Shown here piece by piece: positions 1-13,111 of a DNA stretch of 64,000 nucleotides. The position numbers and the translations under genes were made by a program. The notes below the pieces were generated by a model that did no database searches, was not told the origin of the DNA, and was given only the letters and a program-made list of their open reading frames with translations. Numbering within the stretch: position 1 is the stretch's first letter; every line of letters begins with the position of its first letter. This stretch comes from Bradyrhizobium diazoefficiens. Lineage in GTDB: Bacteria; Pseudomonadota; Alphaproteobacteria; Rhizobiales; Xanthobacteraceae. The stretch is taken from NCBI RefSeq assembly GCF_016612535.1, contig NZ_JAENXS010000001.1, positions 1,240,001 to 1,304,000 of the forward strand. Reading direction: 5' to 3'.

Positions 1-1271
1 CCGCGCAGGTTATGGATGTCCCGGCCCTGGCGCAGCAATACCGCACCGCGATCGTCGGCGTGCTGCCGTTTGCCAATCTCAGCGACGCCCAGGATGAATA
101 TTTCTCCGATGGCCTGACCGAGGATCTGATCCACGCGCTGTCGCTGCAATCCTTCTACCGCGTGCTGAGCCGCAACTCGACTTTCACCTACAAGGGCAAG
201 AACGCGAGCACCCGCGTGATCGCGCGCGAGATCGACGCCAGCTATCTGATCCAGGGTTCGGTGCGGCGCGCCGGCGCCAAGATCCGCGTCACCGCCGAGC
301 TGATCGCGCCGGAGACCGGCGAGCAGCTCTGGACCGGCCGCTACGACCGCGACATCGGCGACCTGTTCGCGATGCAGGACGAGATCACCACCAATCTGTC
401 CGCGGCCATCGCCACCGAGATCGTCCGGGCCGAGGCATCCGCGCCCGCACGCCCGACCACGGACGTCACGGCGTGGGACCGCTTCCTGAAAGGCCTGTCG
501 CATTATTACCGGCAGACCAAGGAGGATCTGAGCACGGCCGTCGACCTGTTCCGGGAGGCGATCGCGCTCGATCCCAAACTGTCGATCGCGCATGCCTATC
601 TCGCCACGATCCAGATCCAGAGCATCCAGTTCGGCTGGGTCAAAGGCACGCGCGAGATGTGGAGCGAGGCGATGCGGCTTGCCGAAACCAGCGTCCGCCT
701 CGACCCGCGCTCCTCCTTTGCGTTTTCGATCCTGTCCTGGGCGCACGCAATGGAAGGCCACGACGAGGCGGCGATGGACGCCGCCAAGCGCGCCGTTGCC
801 CTCAACCCCTACGACATGGGTGCGCGCGGCGTGCTCGGCATCTGCCATTTCGTCATCGGCGAGCACCGTCAGGCGATCGAGCTGTTCTCGATGGCCGCAC
901 AGCGCGACAACAGCGACCCGCGTTATCAATGGGCGGCGCTGAACGCCTTCAGCCACTATCTCGTCGGCCAGTATGACGCGACGCTGTCGTGGGCCCGCGA
1001 GCAGCTCTACGTCAACCCGAACCACATGCAGGCACTCGCGATCCGCGCCGCGGCACTCGCGCAGTTGGGGCGGACCGGCGAGGCGAGCGAAGCCACCGGC
1101 GTGCTGATGGGCAACTACCCGACCCTGAATGTCGACCGTCACTTGCGGAATTTTCACTGGAAGCGGCTCGAGGACATCGCACATTATCGCGAAGGGCTGC
1201 TGAAGGCGGGCGTCCCGGCCAGCAAGCTCACCTTGGTCCAGAGCGACGTCAGACGCGCCGCCGAATCCTGA
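1..1271 (+). CDS. TolB-like/TPR protein, C-terminal part (5' end outside window)
   Basis: The frame is open to the left edge, so the N-terminus is missing; the ATG at 12 is probably internal. The visible protein starts with a TolB-like segment (VGVLPFANLSDAQDEYFSDG, then LTEDLIHALS) and continues into tetratricopeptide-type helical repeats (for example HAYLATIQIQ, FSILSWAHAM, GARGVLGICH). In rhizobia this architecture usually sits behind an adenylate/guanylate cyclase catalytic domain or a CadC-like winged helix, so the gene is probably a sensory or cyclase protein. The output domain itself is not visible. It ends at TGA 1269-1271. Confidence 0.75.
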   Translation, partial: AQVMDVPALAQQYRTAIVGVLPFANLSDAQDEYFSDGLTEDLIHALSLQSFYRVLSRNSTFTYKGKNASTRVIAREIDASYLIQGSVRRAGAKIRVTAELIAPETGEQLWTGRYDRDIGDLFAMQDEITTNLSAAIATEIVRAEASAPARPTTDVTAWDRFLKGLSHYYRQTKEDLSTAVDLFREAIALDPKLSIAHAYLATIQIQSIQFGWVKGTREMWSEAMRLAETSVRLDPRSSFAFSILSWAHAMEGHDEAAMDAAKRAVALNPYDMGARGVLGICHFVIGEHRQAIELFSMAAQRDNSDPRYQWAALNAFSHYLVGQYDATLSWAREQLYVNPNHMQALAIRAAALAQLGRTGEASEATGVLMGNYPTLNVDRHLRNFHWKRLEDIAHYREGLLKAGVPASKLTLVQSDVRRAAES

Positions 1272-1470
1272 CGGCCCGATCCTGAGGGTCGCTTTGTGCG
1301 CGCGCTGCGACCTCATCCCCCGCGTTATTGACACAAGGGTGAATTCGGCCACACTTCGTTACACTCAGAAGTAGTATAGCTACACTGCGTCCGCTGTCTG
1401 TTTGTTAGGACTTTCCGCGCTGTATCGGCGCGGCCGCTTTTCGCGATTCGTTTGTTTCAGGAATTTGCCG

Positions 1471-4275
1471 ATGGATGACTCCCGCAAGAAGCCATTCGAT
1501 CCCTCAATCGCGGTCTCGCCGAACAATCCCTGCCCATTCCTCCGCGGCCTCGTCGGCGAAGGCTTCGTCGATGGCGGAACGGTGCCGCTCCGGTCGCTGT
1601 CGCAGACCATCGCGAATGCAAGCGGCGAGACTGGAGCAAAAAAGACGCTGGCGCGCATCCAGGTCCGCGGCGTCGCGCTGATCGCCAATGGCGCCTGTCA
1701 CATCCTGCAAAGCATCTTCTGGGGCGCGCAGCTCAATTCGCTTCGCGGCGGCCCGCTCGACAAGCTCGGTGCCGGCTCGCGCATCCTCGGCATCGACGGG
1801 CGCGTCAACGAGGGCGAGATCGCGCGGCTCGCCGGTTTCGGCGGCACCCATGCCGATCCCGATGGCGGCACCGAGACCGGGCTCAACGCCTCGCAAATCC
1901 AGACCTTCATGGCCGACAATCTCAAGCGCGCCGGCAATCAGTCGCGCTGGTATTACCCGATCCTGATGAAGTTCGAATGGCCGGTGCTGCTCAAGATCAT
2001 GGGCAAGGGTCGGGGTGATGACCGCTATCTCAGCGTGGCCGAGGTGAGGACATTGTTCAACGAGCGCAAATTCCCGGACAGGATCACCCAGCGGATGGTC
2101 AGCCAGCCGGTCACCCCGCCCTCGCTGATCTTGCGCGCGGCCGGCGGACTGGTCGCCGCGCTCCTCATCATTGTCATCGTCGCGCTGCGCTTTCCGGATC
2201 AATTCCAGCCCCTGCTGCCCCATGTCATCGGCCAGTTCGTGGCCCCGCCATTGCCGAAGCTTGCCGAACCCCGGGCCGCGTACTGGCTCGAGCAAAACTG
2301 GGCGCTGGAGGACCGGCACTGGTTTCATCACGCCAGCCAGGGCACCGCGACATTCCCGGTGCCCTATAGCTGGTTCATGGCGCTGGAGCAGCCGCGGCTA
2401 CATTTTTTTGCAAAGCCCGGGATGCTGCATGACAGCGACCATTTGCAGCGCTTCGGCTTCATCCCCAGCCCGCAGACGATCAAGACCGACGACGCCACGC
2501 TGCGCCGGTTCGGATATGCCAACGTCTACGACAAAACGAAGCCGGTGCCGGCGCGGCTTTGGGATCCACCGGTCAATTGGGGCGCCCAGGCTGAAAACGT
2601 CGACGGCCTGCCCGTCGGCTTTGCGCGCATGACCGGCGTGGCCGATCCCGCGACCGGCAAGGTCGGCGAGGACCGGATCGGCCTGACCTGCGCCGCCTGC
2701 CACACCGGCCAGATCCACTACAAGGGCATCGACATCCGCTTCGATGGCGGCCCGGCGATGACCGATCTCAGGAAGCTCGAGATCACGACCGGCCTGTCGA
2801 TCGCCTACACGCTCATCGTGCCGGGTCGCTTCACCCGCTTCGCCGACCGCGTGCTTGGCGCCTCCGCCAGCGATGCGGACCGCGATGCGCTGAAACAGAA
2901 GCTGAGCGCGATCGGCACATTCCTGAAAGACTGGGAAACGACTTACGACAAGACCATCGCAGGCAAGACGAGGCTCAACGAGAAAACGAAACAGAATGAG
3001 CCACAGCAGGACACCGAGGAAGGATACGGCCGTCTCGACGCACTCAACCGCATCGGCAATCAGGTCTTCGCTCAAGACATGACGCTCAGCGGCCTCAGCG
3101 GCTTCGAGAAGAATCTGCACGCGAGGGATGCGCCGGTCAGCTTCCCGCCGATCTGGACCGTGCCCTGGCTCAAATTCGCGCAATATGACGCATCGATCGA
3201 GCAACCGCTGATCCGCAACGCCGGCGAAGCGCTGGGCGTGACTGCGCTGCTCAATTTGTCCGACAGCACCCGCAAGGACGCGCTGTTCCGCTCGTCGATG
3301 GACATCAAGAATCTGAACTGGATCGAAGAACTGCTGGCGGGGTCGGCGCCCCATCCGAAAAAGCAGCTCTCCGGACTGACGTCGCCGAAATGGCCGTCGG
3401 ACATCTTCGGCGACGGTGCGTGGACGATCGATGGTGACCGCGTCAAACGCGGCCGCAAGCTCTATTCGGAGATCTGCGTCGAATGCCATCTCGGGCCGGT
3501 CAACGATCCCGTATTCGACGCCGAGTTTCCGGACCAGAGCATCTGGTCCTCGTCGCGCTGGGAGACCATCGGCAACGACGAATTCCTGAACGAGGTCCAG
3601 AAGAGCGTCAAAGGCATGGGGACCGACCCCGCTCAGGCCAGCGTGCTGGCGACGCGGACCGTTCAGGTGCCGGGCTTTCTCAAGCTCGATCCCACGCAGA
3701 AACTCAATGCCTGGTGGAGCTGCAATCTGCCGGATATCGCTTCAACCGACATGCCGTACTCCGTCGGCCTGATGGTGCTCGTCGACATCGTCAGCCGCAA
3801 AGCGATGGACGATGCAAAGATCGACCCGAAGGTTCAGAAGGCCTGGTGGGGTGACCGCCAGAACTGCCCGAATCCCGGTCCGCAGCCGGCCGACAAGAAG
3901 GAGCCGCCACCCTGGTATCGCGCCCGCCCGCTCAACGGCGTCTGGGCCACCGCGCCTTACCTGCACAACGGCTCGGTGCCCTCGCTCTGGTGGATGCTGA
4001 GCCCCGCGGCCGAGCGCCCCAAATCGTTCTGCATGGGTGGTGATCGCGACTACGATCCGAAGCAGGTCGGCTTTGCGGTCGCCGACGGCGAGAGCTGCAA
4101 GACCGGACAGTCGCGCTTTTCGACGCGAGCCCCTGACGGCACCGAGATCGTCGGCAACAGCAATGCCGGCCATTCGTTCGATGGCACGCTAGGCCCCGGC
4201 AAGGACGGCACCATCGGCCGCGTGCTCAAAGAGCAAGAGCGCTACGATCTGATCGAGTATCTGAAGACGCTGTAG
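1471..4275 (+). CDS. membrane-anchored di-haem cytochrome c (peroxidase/RoxA-like) with PCP-motif N-terminal domain
   Basis: A protein of 934 residues. The ATG at 1471 is preferred over an in-frame TTG at 1402 because purines (caggaa) lie upstream and the family-like sequence begins there. Two covalent haem motifs are visible, CAACH (residues 407-411) and CVECH (669-673), with later PYLHNGSVPSLWWML as found in di-haem cytochrome c peroxidase and rubber-oxygenase-like proteins. One hydrophobic segment (about 220-243) precedes them, so the haem part should be periplasmic. The first ~220 residues carry PCP (20-22) and acidic Gly-rich loops (GIDGRVNEGE, DPDGGTETG). These recall haem-thiolate peroxidases or EF-hands, but this is only inference. 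Substrate unknown. Confidence 0.8.
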   Translation: MDDSRKKPFDPSIAVSPNNPCPFLRGLVGEGFVDGGTVPLRSLSQTIANASGETGAKKTLARIQVRGVALIANGACHILQSIFWGAQLNSLRGGPLDKLGAGSRILGIDGRVNEGEIARLAGFGGTHADPDGGTETGLNASQIQTFMADNLKRAGNQSRWYYPILMKFEWPVLLKIMGKGRGDDRYLSVAEVRTLFNERKFPDRITQRMVSQPVTPPSLILRAAGGLVAALLIIVIVALRFPDQFQPLLPHVIGQFVAPPLPKLAEPRAAYWLEQNWALEDRHWFHHASQGTATFPVPYSWFMALEQPRLHFFAKPGMLHDSDHLQRFGFIPSPQTIKTDDATLRRFGYANVYDKTKPVPARLWDPPVNWGAQAENVDGLPVGFARMTGVADPATGKVGEDRIGLTCAACHTGQIHYKGIDIRFDGGPAMTDLRKLEITTGLSIAYTLIVPGRFTRFADRVLGASASDADRDALKQKLSAIGTFLKDWETTYDKTIAGKTRLNEKTKQNEPQQDTEEGYGRLDALNRIGNQVFAQDMTLSGLSGFEKNLHARDAPVSFPPIWTVPWLKFAQYDASIEQPLIRNAGEALGVTALLNLSDSTRKDALFRSSMDIKNLNWIEELLAGSAPHPKKQLSGLTSPKWPSDIFGDGAWTIDGDRVKRGRKLYSEICVECHLGPVNDPVFDAEFPDQSIWSSSRWETIGNDEFLNEVQKSVKGMGTDPAQASVLATRTVQVPGFLKLDPTQKLNAWWSCNLPDIASTDMPYSVGLMVLVDIVSRKAMDDAKIDPKVQKAWWGDRQNCPNPGPQPADKKEPPPWYRARPLNGVWATAPYLHNGSVPSLWWMLSPAAERPKSFCMGGDRDYDPKQVGFAVADGESCKTGQSRFSTRAPDGTEIVGNSNAGHSFDGTLGPGKDGTIGRVLKEQERYDLIEYLKTL

Positions 4276-4292
4276 TTCGTCTTCTTACCTCG

Positions 4293-4306
4293 CCCCGCTT
4301 GCGGGG
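4293..4306. other. GC hairpin between convergent genes
   Basis: CCCCG-cttg-CGGGG lies in the 57-bp gap between two converging genes. There is no T-run, so intrinsic termination is possible but not shown. The surrounding sequence resembles a common rhizobial intergenic hairpin. Confidence 0.35.
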
Positions 4307-4332
4307 AGACGGAGCGCACCGTCGCAGCTCCC

Positions 4333-5280
4333 TCACTTGAACAGCGGCGTACCCGGCACGAACGCGTCAAACGCCGCCCAGAACTGGGAGCGGTAGCGGT
4401 CCTGCTCCTGCAGGATCTCGTGCTTCGAGCCGGCGATCACGAGATGGGAGCCGGCGCGCAAATGGTAGGCGAATTCCTCGATCGCGGCAGTGGAAACGAC
4501 CGTGTCGTTGGAGGCGGCCAGCATCAGGATCGGCTGGCGGATCTCGGACGGGTAGTTCATGCCTTTGAAGGTCTTCATCGCCGCGAACGCGGTATCGGCC
4601 CAGGCGACTGTGGGTGACGCCAGGCCGAGCGTCGGGTCTTCCTCCAGGATCGCGGCGTTGCGCGCATAGCGCACGGGATCGCTGGTCAGGGGGTTGTTGA
4701 TGAAGGGAGACAGCCCGGTGAGGCGGTCGCTGCCGCCGGGAACGTAACCGCCGCCCCGCCCCAGCATCCGCATCGTCTTCAACAGCGCCCGCACCGGAAA
4801 CGAGGTGGCGCGACCGGGCAGGTCGATCATCGGCGCGGACAGCACCATGCGGTCGAACCAGCGCTTTTGCGCATGCGCCAGCCGCAGCAGCACCGCGCCG
4901 CCCATGGAATGAGCCAGCGCGAAGAACGGCGGCGGGCAATCCGGCAGCACCACCTGCTGCACGAAGGTCTCGACGTCGATCTCGTAGTCGGCGAAGTTGC
5001 GCACGTAGCCCTTGCGCGGATCGCGCAGGCGGCGCGAGGAATGGCCCTGCCCGCGCCAGTCGAACATCGCCACGGCAAAGCCGCGGTCGCGCAGGTCGCG
5101 CACAGTCTCGAAATATTTCTCGATCTGTTCGCTGCGCCCGGTGAAGACGCAGACGGTGCCCTTGCGGTTCGCCGGCGGCGCCCAGCGCGCGAAGCGCAAC
5201 TCGACGCCGTCGGGCGTCTTGATGGTGCCGCTGACGACGTCTTCGGGCACGGGATTGGACGGAATCGAGACCAGCGTCAT
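4333..5280 (-). CDS. alpha/beta hydrolase, lysophospholipase/monoglyceride lipase-like
   Basis: A 315-residue serine hydrolase of the PldB/monoacylglycerol lipase type. The nucleophile elbow is LAHSMGGAVL, the acid residue probably lies in AASNDTVVS, and the catalytic His is in GSKHEIL near the C-terminus. The oxyanion region FDWRGQGHSSR is also typical. There is no signal peptide, so it should be cytoplasmic or membrane-associated. It probably hydrolyses lysophospholipids or monoglycerides; exact substrate unknown. It converges on the cytochrome gene and is divergent from the Hsp20 gene. Confidence 0.85.
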   Translation of the reverse strand: MTLVSIPSNPVPEDVVSGTIKTPDGVELRFARWAPPANRKGTVCVFTGRSEQIEKYFETVRDLRDRGFAVAMFDWRGQGHSSRRLRDPRKGYVRNFADYEIDVETFVQQVVLPDCPPPFFALAHSMGGAVLLRLAHAQKRWFDRMVLSAPMIDLPGRATSFPVRALLKTMRMLGRGGGYVPGGSDRLTGLSPFINNPLTSDPVRYARNAAILEEDPTLGLASPTVAWADTAFAAMKTFKGMNYPSEIRQPILMLAASNDTVVSTAAIEEFAYHLRAGSHLVIAGSKHEILQEQDRYRSQFWAAFDAFVPGTPLFK

Positions 5281-5440
5281 GATGGGACGTGCTTGGGCGC
5301 CAAGTGCTGCAAATCAAGGGGCGGGAGCGCCGAAAAGGCGCTGCTACCGCCCTCTTGAACGCCGTTCCCTTGAACCCATATCACCATGGTGCAGGCCGCT
5401 ACCAGTGTTTCGGAACCGGAACATCAGGCTGCACACAGAC

Positions 5441-5502
5441 TAAGGCCCGGCCCGGTTGGCGGGCGGGTTACCGAAAACAGTCGCTCAATGGAGGACTTGA
5501 CC
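5441..5502 (+). promoter_or_regulatory. ROSE-like RNA thermometer in the hsp20 leader
   Basis: Just before the hsp20 start lies tcgctc-aatg-gagga (5481-5495). It contains the ROSE signature U(U/C)GCU pairing with AGGA of the Shine-Dalgarno: U-A, C-G, a bulged or non-canonical G, C-G, U-A, plus one more C-G, closed by a 4-nt loop. An upstream GC-rich imperfect hairpin (about 5441-5470) fits the multi-stem layout of ROSE leaders in Bradyrhizobium small heat-shock genes. On heating, the weak last hairpin would open and free GGAGG (5490-5494). The full secondary structure was not computed. Confidence 0.65.
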
Positions 5503-5964
5503 ATGCGTACCTACGACCTCACCCCGTTCTATCGTTCCACCGTCGGCTTCGACCGCCTCTTCAACCTGCTTGACCAGGCAGGCTCCGATGGCAGCCCCGG
5601 TTATCCCCCCTACAACATCGAGCGCACCGGCGAGAACGCCTACCGCATCACCGTTGCGGTCTCGGGCTTTGCCAAGGACGAACTCTCCATCGTCGCGAAG
5701 GAAAACACGCTGACGATCAAGGGCGAGAAAGTCGCCAACGAGAACTCGAAGGCCGAAGTGCTCTACCGCGGCATCGCGGCGCGTGCCTTCGAGCGCGCCT
5801 TCCAGCTTGCCGACTTCGTGCAGGTGAAGGACGCTTCGATCGAGAACGGGCTGCTTCACGTCGACCTCGTGCGCGAGATTCCCGAGGCCAAGAAGCCGCG
5901 CCACATCGCGATCAGCACAGGCGCGTCGAAGGCGCAGGTGATCGAGAGCTCGGTCGCCGCCTAA
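5503..5964 (+). CDS. Hsp20/alpha-crystallin family small heat-shock protein
   Basis: A 153-residue IbpA-like chaperone that holds unfolding proteins in the cytoplasm. The N-terminus MRTYDLTPFYRSTVGFDRLF matches rhizobial class A small Hsps. The alpha-crystallin domain runs from about residue 38 (YNIERTGENAYRITVAV) to the conserved beta9 region ENGLLHVDLVREIPE. A short C-terminal tail with PRHIAI supplies the I-x-I-like anchor. The ATG at 5503 is chosen because GGAGG (5490-5494) is correctly spaced and because it follows the thermometer hairpin. Expression is expected to be heat-induced by translational control. Confidence 0.95.
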   Translation: MRTYDLTPFYRSTVGFDRLFNLLDQAGSDGSPGYPPYNIERTGENAYRITVAVSGFAKDELSIVAKENTLTIKGEKVANENSKAEVLYRGIAARAFERAFQLADFVQVKDASIENGLLHVDLVREIPEAKKPRHIAISTGASKAQVIESSVAA

Positions 5965-5991
5965 GCACATCGACAGCCACCAAGTTACGAG

Positions 5992-6020
5992 AACGCCCCG
6001 GTGCCCCCGGGGCGTTTTTT
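5992..6020 (+). terminator. Rho-independent terminator of hsp20
   Basis: AACGCCCCGG and CCGGGGCGTT form a GC-rich stem around a short loop, followed by TTTTTT. It lies 28 bp after the hsp20 stop. Confidence 0.9.
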
Positions 6021-6114
6021 GTTGCACCGCATCACAGAGCAGTGAAGCCGCGTAACGCCGCCACCTTTTGCTCCGTCCTTTAGGCATCGAACCCACAATA
6101 AACGGAGAACGATC

Positions 6115-6885
6115 ATGACTTTCTGGCGCAGCCTTTTCGTCGCCGCGAGCGTGCTGGCGGCCCCCATCGGCCTCGCTCATGCGCAGACGCCGCATACCGT
6201 GAAGGCCAAGAACATCGTGCTGGTGCACGGCGCCTGGGCCGACGGGTCGAGCTGGTCGGAGGTGATCCCGATCCTCCAGGCCGCCGGGCTCAACGTCACC
6301 GCCGTGCAGAATCCGTTGGGATCGCTCGCCGAGTCGGTCGAGGCGACCAAGCGTGTACTGGCCGAGCAGGATGGTCCGACCGTTCTGGTCGCGCATTCCT
6401 GGGGCGGCACCGTGATCAGCCAGGTCGGCACCGATCCGAAGGTCACCGGTCTCGTCTATGTCGCCGCCCGTGCGCCCGATGCAAACGAGGATTTTGTCGC
6501 GCTGTCGAAGCAATTTCCGACGGGCCCGGTTCGCGCCGGCATCGTTGAGCATGACGGCATCACCAAGCTCTCGGAAGGCTCGTTCCTGAAATACTTTGCC
6601 AACGGCGTCGCGCCGGAACGTGCAAAGGAGCTCTATGCCGTGCAATGGCCCACGGCCGCTTCGATCTTCGCCGGTCGCACCACTGAGGCCGCCTGGCACA
6701 CGAAGCCGAGCTGGTACGCGGTGTCGAAGAACGACGGCACCATCAATCCCGATTTCGAACGCTTCCTCGCCAAGCGCATGAACGCGACCACGATCGAACT
6801 CGACGCCGGCCACCTCTCGTTGGTGTCGCATCCGAAAGAAGTGGCGAATTTGATCCTGGAGGCGGCGGGGTATCCGCGGAGCTGA
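6115..6885 (+). CDS. exported alpha/beta hydrolase (pimeloyl-ester/salicylate-esterase-like)
   Basis: A 256-residue protein with a Sec signal peptide (hydrophobic core LFVAASVLAAPIGL, cleavage near AHA-QT). The hydrolase fold shows the oxyanion motif IVLVHGAWADGSSW, the nucleophile VAHSWGG and a late His in DAGHLSLVSHP. This short single-domain form is common among plant-esterase-like bacterial hydrolases. It is probably periplasmic, with unknown substrate. Start supported by a CGGAG ribosome site at 6103-6107. It is monocistronic, closed by the terminator at 6904-6932. Confidence 0.85.
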   Translation: MTFWRSLFVAASVLAAPIGLAHAQTPHTVKAKNIVLVHGAWADGSSWSEVIPILQAAGLNVTAVQNPLGSLAESVEATKRVLAEQDGPTVLVAHSWGGTVISQVGTDPKVTGLVYVAARAPDANEDFVALSKQFPTGPVRAGIVEHDGITKLSEGSFLKYFANGVAPERAKELYAVQWPTAASIFAGRTTEAAWHTKPSWYAVSKNDGTINPDFERFLAKRMNATTIELDAGHLSLVSHPKEVANLILEAAGYPRS

Positions 6886-6903
6886 AGCACAGTCACCGTG
6901 ATC

Positions 6904-6932
6904 CAAAAGCGCCCGAGGTCCTCGGGCGCTTT
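6904..6932. terminator. bidirectional Rho-independent terminator
   Basis: AAAAGCGCCCGAG-gtc-CTCGGGCGCTTTT is a perfect 13-bp inverted repeat. It has a T-run on both strands and lies between the converging hydrolase and proline-rich protein genes. Confidence 0.92.
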
Positions 6933-6945
6933 TGTTTGCTCAGGC

Positions 6946-7713
6946 CTAGTCCAGCCCCTGCGCCGCCGGCATCTCTTGCGTCGGCAGGATCGTCGCTGGA
7001 GGCTTCGCCTGGCCGACGACCGGAGCGGCGGCTTGCGGCGCCTCGGCGGGCTTGGCCTGCACGGCGGCCGTCTGTTGTGCGGGCTGAGCCTGCGGTGCTT
7101 GGGTCTGCTGTGTCCTTTGCTCGGCGGCCTTGGCGACCGCCATTGGCGTTTCGGCGCGTGGCGGGGCGGCCTTGGGCAGAGGGACGGTGCGGCTGGCGAC
7201 ATGCGGGATTGAGGCCGGCGGGCGCGGCGGGCCACCGCGGACCACAGTCGGTGGCGGCAGTGCGCTTTGCGGGCCGTAAGGTGCGACCGCGCGCTCCTCA
7301 TAGGCCGGCGCCATGCCATAGGCATCGGCGGCCGGCATGAAGCGGATGATCTGGCCGTCGCGGGCGTCGATCACGAGCCGGCCGTCGTCACCGCGGCGGT
7401 CGATCACAGCGATGGTGTAGACGGCGCCGCGCAAACGCGGGATGCCAAGCGGCGAGAAGCCGTTTTCGCGCAGCACCGAATAGACCTCCGTTGCCGGCAG
7501 CAGGGACGGCGCAGGGCCGCGCTCATAGCCATATCCATAGCCGTAACGCGGCGGCGGTCCCGGGGGAACTTCCGGCGGCCCATATGGCCCGTCGATATCG
7601 GAGACCGCGACATAGGGCCCGCGCGCCGCTCCGTTCGCCAGCACCTGCGCCTCCGCGGCATTTGCCACCAGCGCCAGCGCGGCGGCGGCCACACATCCTG
7701 TGAAAAACTTCAT
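6946..7713 (-). CDS. secreted proline/alanine-rich hypothetical protein
   Basis: A 255-residue protein starting at ATG 7713 (MKFFTGCVAAAALALVANAAEA, a clear signal peptide). The mature part has a Pro/Gly/Tyr-rich stretch, then a compact segment (VYSVLRENGFSPLGIPRLRG followed by VYTIAVIDRRGDDGRLVIDA) resembling PepSY-like modules of rhizobial envelope proteins. A long Ala/Pro/Gln low-complexity tail follows. It is probably periplasmic or cell-wall associated. No enzymatic motif was recognised. A GTG nine bases upstream is also in frame but is less likely. Confidence 0.7.
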   Translation of the reverse strand: MKFFTGCVAAAALALVANAAEAQVLANGAARGPYVAVSDIDGPYGPPEVPPGPPPRYGYGYGYERGPAPSLLPATEVYSVLRENGFSPLGIPRLRGAVYTIAVIDRRGDDGRLVIDARDGQIIRFMPAADAYGMAPAYEERAVAPYGPQSALPPPTVVRGGPPRPPASIPHVASRTVPLPKAAPPRAETPMAVAKAAEQRTQQTQAPQAQPAQQTAAVQAKPAEAPQAAAPVVGQAKPPATILPTQEMPAAQGLD

Positions 7714-8216
7714 GGTCGACACGCTCCTGTCAGGCCCCCGAACGGCTCGCGCTCTTTCGCTTCTTGCGGCGTGGCGCGACTTTCGAAGGGTTGATCCGAA
7801 GCTTCATTGGGGATTTCGGCGTGCACAGGGCCGGATCAGGGCGCGTTTGCTTCAAAACAAGGGCCGCGCAACTTTCGGAAAGCGATTGATTGACAGATCG
7901 GGAATCGGGACTTTCGCGCGCTTGTGTGATAGACAAAAATTTGGCAAGGTGATGGTTAGGACAGGAAGACTGTCTCAATTTCGCTTGCGGTTCCGGCATA
8001 GGGATTGCAACGAAAAGTCGGTGCTTTCGAGCGCCAGGAGACAACAGGCAAAGCCGTTCTCGGGGACGAAGAACGCCTTGTCTGAATTCTTGGCCTGAAT
8101 TTAAGAAAATGCGGCTCGCAGCGGACGAGCGGTGACCCAGAAGCGGGTGCCGCGGAACGCCCAAGGTGCGCCGAAGATGGCGGTGAGGCAGCTTGCCGCA
8201 TGGAGAGGACGAGGAC
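7714..8216. other. 503-bp intergenic region upstream of gltB
   Basis: No convincing gene. The stretch should hold the divergent promoters of the secreted protein gene and gltB. A TTGACA hexamer occurs at 7890-7895 without a good -10 at standard distance, and a short inverted repeat GACAG-gaaga-CTGTC lies at 7960-7974. Open frames across it on both strands have no recognisable product. The gltB ribosome site is the purine run at about 8203-8214. Confidence 0.4.
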
Positions 8217-12950
<4,734 letters not shown>

Positions 12951-12956
12951 TACAAA

Positions 12957-13065
12957 GGCCTCATGGTAAGGAGCGCGTGAGCTGCGTCTCGAACCATGAG
13001 ACCACCATCCGGGCCTTTCATCCTTCGAGACGCGGCGCGGAAAGCGCGCTGCTCCTCAGGATGAG
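12957..13065. repeat. palindromic intergenic repeat pair (rhizobial REP-like)
   Basis: Two adjacent imperfect hairpins fill the gltB-gltD gap. The first has arms CTCATGGT (12960-12967) and ACCATGAG (12993-13000). The second has outer arms CATCCT (13019-13024) and AGGATG (13058-13063) around GC-rich inner arms. Sequences of this type recur widely in Bradyrhizobium genomes. Here the repeat sits inside an operon, where it could affect relative gltB/gltD expression. Confidence 0.75.
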
Positions 13066-13111
13066 GGGTGAGAGACCAAAACGAATTTAAGCGGCAGGGA
13101 CTTCGGGTTTA

